A DNA stretch of 9,018 nucleotides from an uncultured Burkholderiales bacterium (GTDB lineage Bacteria; Pseudomonadota; Gammaproteobacteria; Burkholderiales; Burkholderiaceae_C): the NCBI GenBank assembly GCA_937897495.1, contig CALCBL010000400.1:1-9018 (forward strand), read 5' to 3'. The notes under the pieces are model-generated. The model was not told where the DNA came from. It ran no database searches and worked only from the letters and a program-made list of their open reading frames with translations. Shown piece by piece: positions 6,870 through 9,018 of the stretch (position 1 is the first letter of the stretch; the number at the start of each line of letters is the position of its first letter). The translations under genes were made by a program, and so were the position numbers.

Positions 6870-6911
6870 GTATGACCTTTTTATAGTGATGTAACGATAG
6901 CGCGGTACAAA

Positions 6912-8195
6912 TCAAACACTCGAATGGGGCTTGCCCGGTGCCGACTTGAAGTGCTCTTTGGCGCCTTCTTTGTAATGCACATCGCGTTTGATCAGCATGG
7001 CCACAGAGCGAACTTTTTGATGCTCAGGGTCTAAACCTGGCAATGCAAAATCAGGGTTCTCAGCCAAGGCGCGTGCCGTTTTAATCAAGCGCTGACGCGC
7101 CATGATGATGCCGTTGTCAGTCGACACCAAATTTTCTTTGGTGCGGTCTTGAATAGCGCCCATGCTTTCTTGCAGCGATGCGTCTTGCATGCCAATGCCT
7201 TCAATGCCGCTGTACAAAGAGCCTTCGCGCTGCGCCTTGCGGTCCATGAGGTAGTCGTTGTCCATGCGTTGCAATGGCACGTAGTCTTTGTCAACCAGCA
7301 CGTGAATGCTGGCGCCGCCCTTCATGGCGTCCACCTCAGCGGTGGTCAGTGCACGTGTGGGGTGGTAGTCAAAGCTCCATGTCCAGCATGCATGGTCGTT
7401 GATCGGTACCCAGAAGTGACCGTGCACAGGGTGATCACCCCGCGGCGGCACCATGGTAAAGCTGGGCATGACCCACGGTGTAATGCGCCAGTAGTACTGA
7501 TCGTCTTCGGCATTGCGACGCGCGCCCACCAACAAACCACCCTCGGCTTCGACCACTTCAAACACCGGGCTTAAGTCGTTTAAGTTGTATTGGTTGCCTT
7601 TGGCACCTTTGAACAATGGATCGCGGCTGAGCGATGCGCTGTGCAAGAAAGACACGTGGCTGGAATCAATGCCGCCTTCCAAAGCCTGCAACCAATTGCT
7701 GGCTTGCACACGCTTGGACATGTAAGAGTGCTCCAGGGGCAGTGTGGCAAATTCCCACTCTGGCAAAGGCGGCTGTTTGTCGGCAGGCCCCATGTAAACC
7801 CAAATCACACCACCACGTTCCACCATCGGATAAGACTTCAACTTGATGCGCTCGCAATAACCTGAGGTGGGCTCTGAAGGCACTTCGGTGCAATTGCCGT
7901 TCACATCGTATTTCCAGCCGTGATAAGGGCAGCGAATGCCATTTTGTTCATTGCGGCCAAACCACAAAGACACGCCGCGGTGAGCGCAAAACTCATCGAT
8001 CAATCCCAACTTACCTTCGGTGTCCCGAAAGGCCAGCATTTTTTCTGACAGCAACTCTAAGCGCACGGGATCGCAATCGGGGCCAGGCAACTGATCGGAC
8101 ATCAAAGCCGGCAACCAATAACGACGGAACAGGTTGCCCATGGGCGTGCCAGGTCCTGTTTGGGTTACCAAATCATTGAGTTCTTTTTTCAACAT
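6912..8195 (-). CDS. Rieske non-heme iron oxygenase, large subunit (phthalate 4,5-dioxygenase-like)
   Basis: From the ATG at 8195 the protein has 427 residues. The N-terminal Rieske domain binds [2Fe-2S] through C70-x-H72 and C89-x2-H92 (CAH and CPYH). The C-terminal catalytic domain has the mononuclear iron motif GGIDSSHVSFLH, with D177, H180 and H185. The opening PMGNLFRRYWLPALMSDQLP and the late block ESMGAIQDRTKENL are typical of the phthalate dioxygenase branch, which works without a beta subunit. The start was chosen because a strong GAGGAG (8209-8204) sits 8 nt upstream; the ATG at 8231 would add 12 unlike residues. It heads an apparent minus-strand unit with the MDR dehydrogenase and diverges from a Rieske ferredoxin gene. 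It likely adds oxygen to an aromatic or related acid using NAD(P)H-derived electrons. Family firm, substrate open. Confidence 0.9.
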   Translation of the reverse strand: MLKKELNDLVTQTGPGTPMGNLFRRYWLPALMSDQLPGPDCDPVRLELLSEKMLAFRDTEGKLGLIDEFCAHRGVSLWFGRNEQNGIRCPYHGWKYDVNGNCTEVPSEPTSGYCERIKLKSYPMVERGGVIWVYMGPADKQPPLPEWEFATLPLEHSYMSKRVQASNWLQALEGGIDSSHVSFLHSASLSRDPLFKGAKGNQYNLNDLSPVFEVVEAEGGLLVGARRNAEDDQYYWRITPWVMPSFTMVPPRGDHPVHGHFWVPINDHACWTWSFDYHPTRALTTAEVDAMKGGASIHVLVDKDYVPLQRMDNDYLMDRKAQREGSLYSGIEGIGMQDASLQESMGAIQDRTKENLVSTDNGIIMARQRLIKTARALAENPDFALPGLDPEHQKVRSVAMLIKRDVHYKEGAKEHFKSAPGKPHSSV

Positions 8196-8355
8196 GCGGG
8201 TCTCTCCTCGTGTGCAAATGCACGGGGTCATAAAATGATCGATATTTCGGTGTGAAATATTCGCAGATGAAGCTGTTCTACATAGCAGAACAATGTTCTT
8301 TCATTAGAAACGAGGTTATCATCTGCGACTTGTCATTGTCAACTGGAGATTCTTT
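8196..8355. promoter_or_regulatory. Divergent Rieske promoter region with several inverted repeats
   Basis: These 160 bp separate the oxygenase (-) from the Rieske ferredoxin (+). Exact dyads seen are GTGCA-AA-TGCAC (8212-8223), ATATTTC-GGTGT-GAAATAT (8242-8260), and TCGCAGATGA (8261-8270) with its complement TCATCTGCGA (8319-8328). Inside the last pair are TGTTCT (8274-8279), AGAACA (8287-8292) and TGTTCT (8294-8299). Repeats of this size and spacing suit dimeric regulators such as LysR, IclR, MarR or GntR types. The region ends in the ferredoxin's GGAG Shine-Dalgarno (8345-8348, 7 nt before the ATG). No confident -35/-10 was assigned. Confidence 0.6.
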
Positions 8356-8673
8356 ATGTCGGGTGCGTGCCGTTTTCTCTCTTTGTGCAAAGCGTCTGAG
8401 GTCGCGGAGGGCAAAGCCATCAAAGTCGAAAAAGAAGGTTTGATTTTGGCGGTGTTCAAGATTGATGGTGAGTATTTTGTGACCGATGACACCTGTACAC
8501 ACGGCCCAGGCTCTCTGTCAGAGGGCGAAATTGAAGGTGATGTGGTCGAATGCGACTTTCACAATGGCTCTTTCAATATCCGCACGGGCGACGTGGTGGC
8601 AGCCCCCTGCATGATCCCTTTGAAAACCTACAAAGCACGTTTGCAAGACGACAGCATTGAAATTGAGACCTGA
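8356..8673 (+). CDS. Rieske [2Fe-2S] ferredoxin
   Basis: This 105-residue soluble protein carries the Rieske ligands C47-x-H49 (CTHG) and C66-x2-H69 (CDFHNG), 16 residues apart as in the BphF/NdoA-type ferredoxins of multi-component oxygenases. Its length is normal for that family and it has no signal peptide. A GGAG Shine-Dalgarno lies 7 nt before the ATG. It is divergent from the Rieske oxygenase and probably supplies it with electrons, although phthalate-dioxygenase-like enzymes usually use a reductase with a fused plant-type ferredoxin domain. A NirD-like role (nitrite reductase small subunit) is less likely given the context. A terminator-like hairpin follows directly. Confidence 0.88.
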   Translation: MSGACRFLSLCKASEVAEGKAIKVEKEGLILAVFKIDGEYFVTDDTCTHGPGSLSEGEIEGDVVECDFHNGSFNIRTGDVVAAPCMIPLKTYKARLQDDSIEIET

Positions 8674-8674
8674 A

Positions 8675-8700
8675 GACAAGCGCTGAAGCTCGTCCTTTTT
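8675..8700 (+). terminator. Probable intrinsic terminator of the Rieske ferredoxin gene
   Basis: GACAAGC (8675-8681) can pair with GCTCGTC (8688-8694), with one A-C mismatch and a 6-nt loop, followed by a run of five T's (8696-8700). It begins right after the ferredoxin stop codon. The mismatch weakens the call. Confidence 0.5.
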
Positions 8701-8704
8701 CTCA

Positions 8705-8746
8705 CATCAGCATGAAAGAAAGGCCCGTTTCTTGGCCTTTCTGATG
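8705..8746 (-). terminator. Hairpin between convergent genes, probable terminator for the TctC gene
   Basis: AGAAAGGCC (8717-8725) and GGCCTTTCT (8734-8742) form a perfect 9-bp stem with an 8-nt loop. An alternative outer pair, CATCAG (8705-8710) with CTGATG (8741-8746), overlaps the inner stem. Read on the minus strand the stem is followed by a T-rich stretch, and it lies just beyond the stop of the binding-protein gene. It may act in both directions. Confidence 0.55.
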
Positions 8747-8770
8747 GTCGTTTGAAGACCAAGCTTAGCG

Positions 8771-9018
8771 TCAATTTTCTGGCTTCACAGTTTTGATCAT
8801 CGGTGCCCATTGCTTCAGCTCTTCTCCCACATACTGGGTGAACCGCGCTGAATCCCAATCGAATGTTTCCATGGATTGCTTGGCCAAGGTATCTTTGGCG
8901 CCTTGGCTCTGCATGATCTTGCGCGTTTCCTTGTTCAATTTTTCAACCAGGGCGGGCGGCATGCCGGGCGGGCCGGACAAAGAGAACCAAGTCAAGGCAA
9001 TCAGTTTGGGATAGCCCT
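8771..9018 (-). CDS. Bug/TctC-family tripartite tricarboxylate transporter binding protein, C-terminal fragment
   Basis: The frame is open to the window edge, so the N-terminus, including any signal peptide, is missing. The 81 visible residues carry the family's C-terminal pattern: TWFSLSGPPGMPPALVEKLN, then a helix ending in a KDTLAKQSMETFDW-like block, and an acidic, Lys-rich end with QWAPMIK. Bug proteins are periplasmic solute-binding proteins for carboxylates and are greatly expanded in Burkholderiales. Here it converges on the Rieske ferredoxin and may bind the acid that the oxygenase attacks, which is inference from proximity. Ligand unknown. Confidence 0.85.
   Translation of the reverse strand, partial: GYPKLIALTWFSLSGPPGMPPALVEKLNKETRKIMQSQGAKDTLAKQSMETFDWDSARFTQYVGEELKQWAPMIKTVKPEN

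Noticed and set aside
6870..6875. GTATGA, a NikR half-site, at the start of the MDR dehydrogenase gene
   Set aside because: No matching TCATAC half occurs at the proper distance, and the sequence lies in the ribosome-binding spacer; chance occurrence.
6291..6875. Long open frame on the + strand opposite the MDR dehydrogenase
   Set aside because: It is antisense to a gene with clear zinc and Rossmann motifs, and its product shows no recognisable domain.
7149..7574. Open frame on the + strand opposite the Rieske oxygenase
   Set aside because: Low-complexity His/Val/Ala-rich product antisense to a well-supported gene; a shadow frame.
8196..8231. Upstream ATG for the Rieske oxygenase
   Set aside because: Adds 12 residues unlike the family and would bury the strong GAGGAG ribosome-binding site within the coding sequence.

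Overview
This window most likely comes from a betaproteobacterium of the Burkholderiales, probably Comamonadaceae-like. The evidence is a Bug/TctC-type solute-binding protein at the right edge, a Rieske oxygenase with an MDR dehydrogenase, an IclR regulator and a mid-range base composition judged by eye. All assignments rest on reading motifs and recalled family sequences; no database search was run.

Left block (1-3249, + strand): the C-terminal end of an IclR-family regulator is followed after 4 bp by a flavin-dependent ferredoxin reductase with an N-terminal plant-type [2Fe-2S] domain. After 9 bp more comes a 603-residue EutA homologue (ASKHA-fold ATPase, the reactivase of B12-dependent ethanolamine ammonia-lyase) carrying histidine-rich segments at both ends. 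The block looks like one transcription unit and closes with a good intrinsic terminator (3222-3249). No eutB or eutC is in the window.

Metal block (3250-5746): a NiCoT-family nickel/cobalt permease (+) is preceded by a NikR-box-like operator overlapping its probable promoter. nikR (-) converges on it and overlaps its 3' end by 77 bp. A COG0523/CobW-type G3E GTPase (+) diverges from nikR. With the His-rich EutA homologue, this looks like a nickel (or nickel/cobalt) uptake, sensing and delivery neighbourhood; all four proteins carry His clusters.

Catabolic block (5760-9018): a phthalate-dioxygenase-like Rieske oxygenase and a zinc MDR dehydrogenase form a minus-strand pair. A small Rieske ferredoxin is divergently transcribed. 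Between them lies a 160-bp intergenic region packed with inverted repeats that look like regulator sites. The window ends in the C-terminal part of a Bug/TctC periplasmic binding protein on the minus strand. This fits uptake and oxidation of an organic or aromatic acid, but the substrate cannot be read from the sequence.

The most unusual items are the His-rich EutA homologue inside a nickel locus and paired with a ferredoxin reductase, the NikR-box/leaderless-looking start of the permease gene, and the nested dyads between the two Rieske genes.
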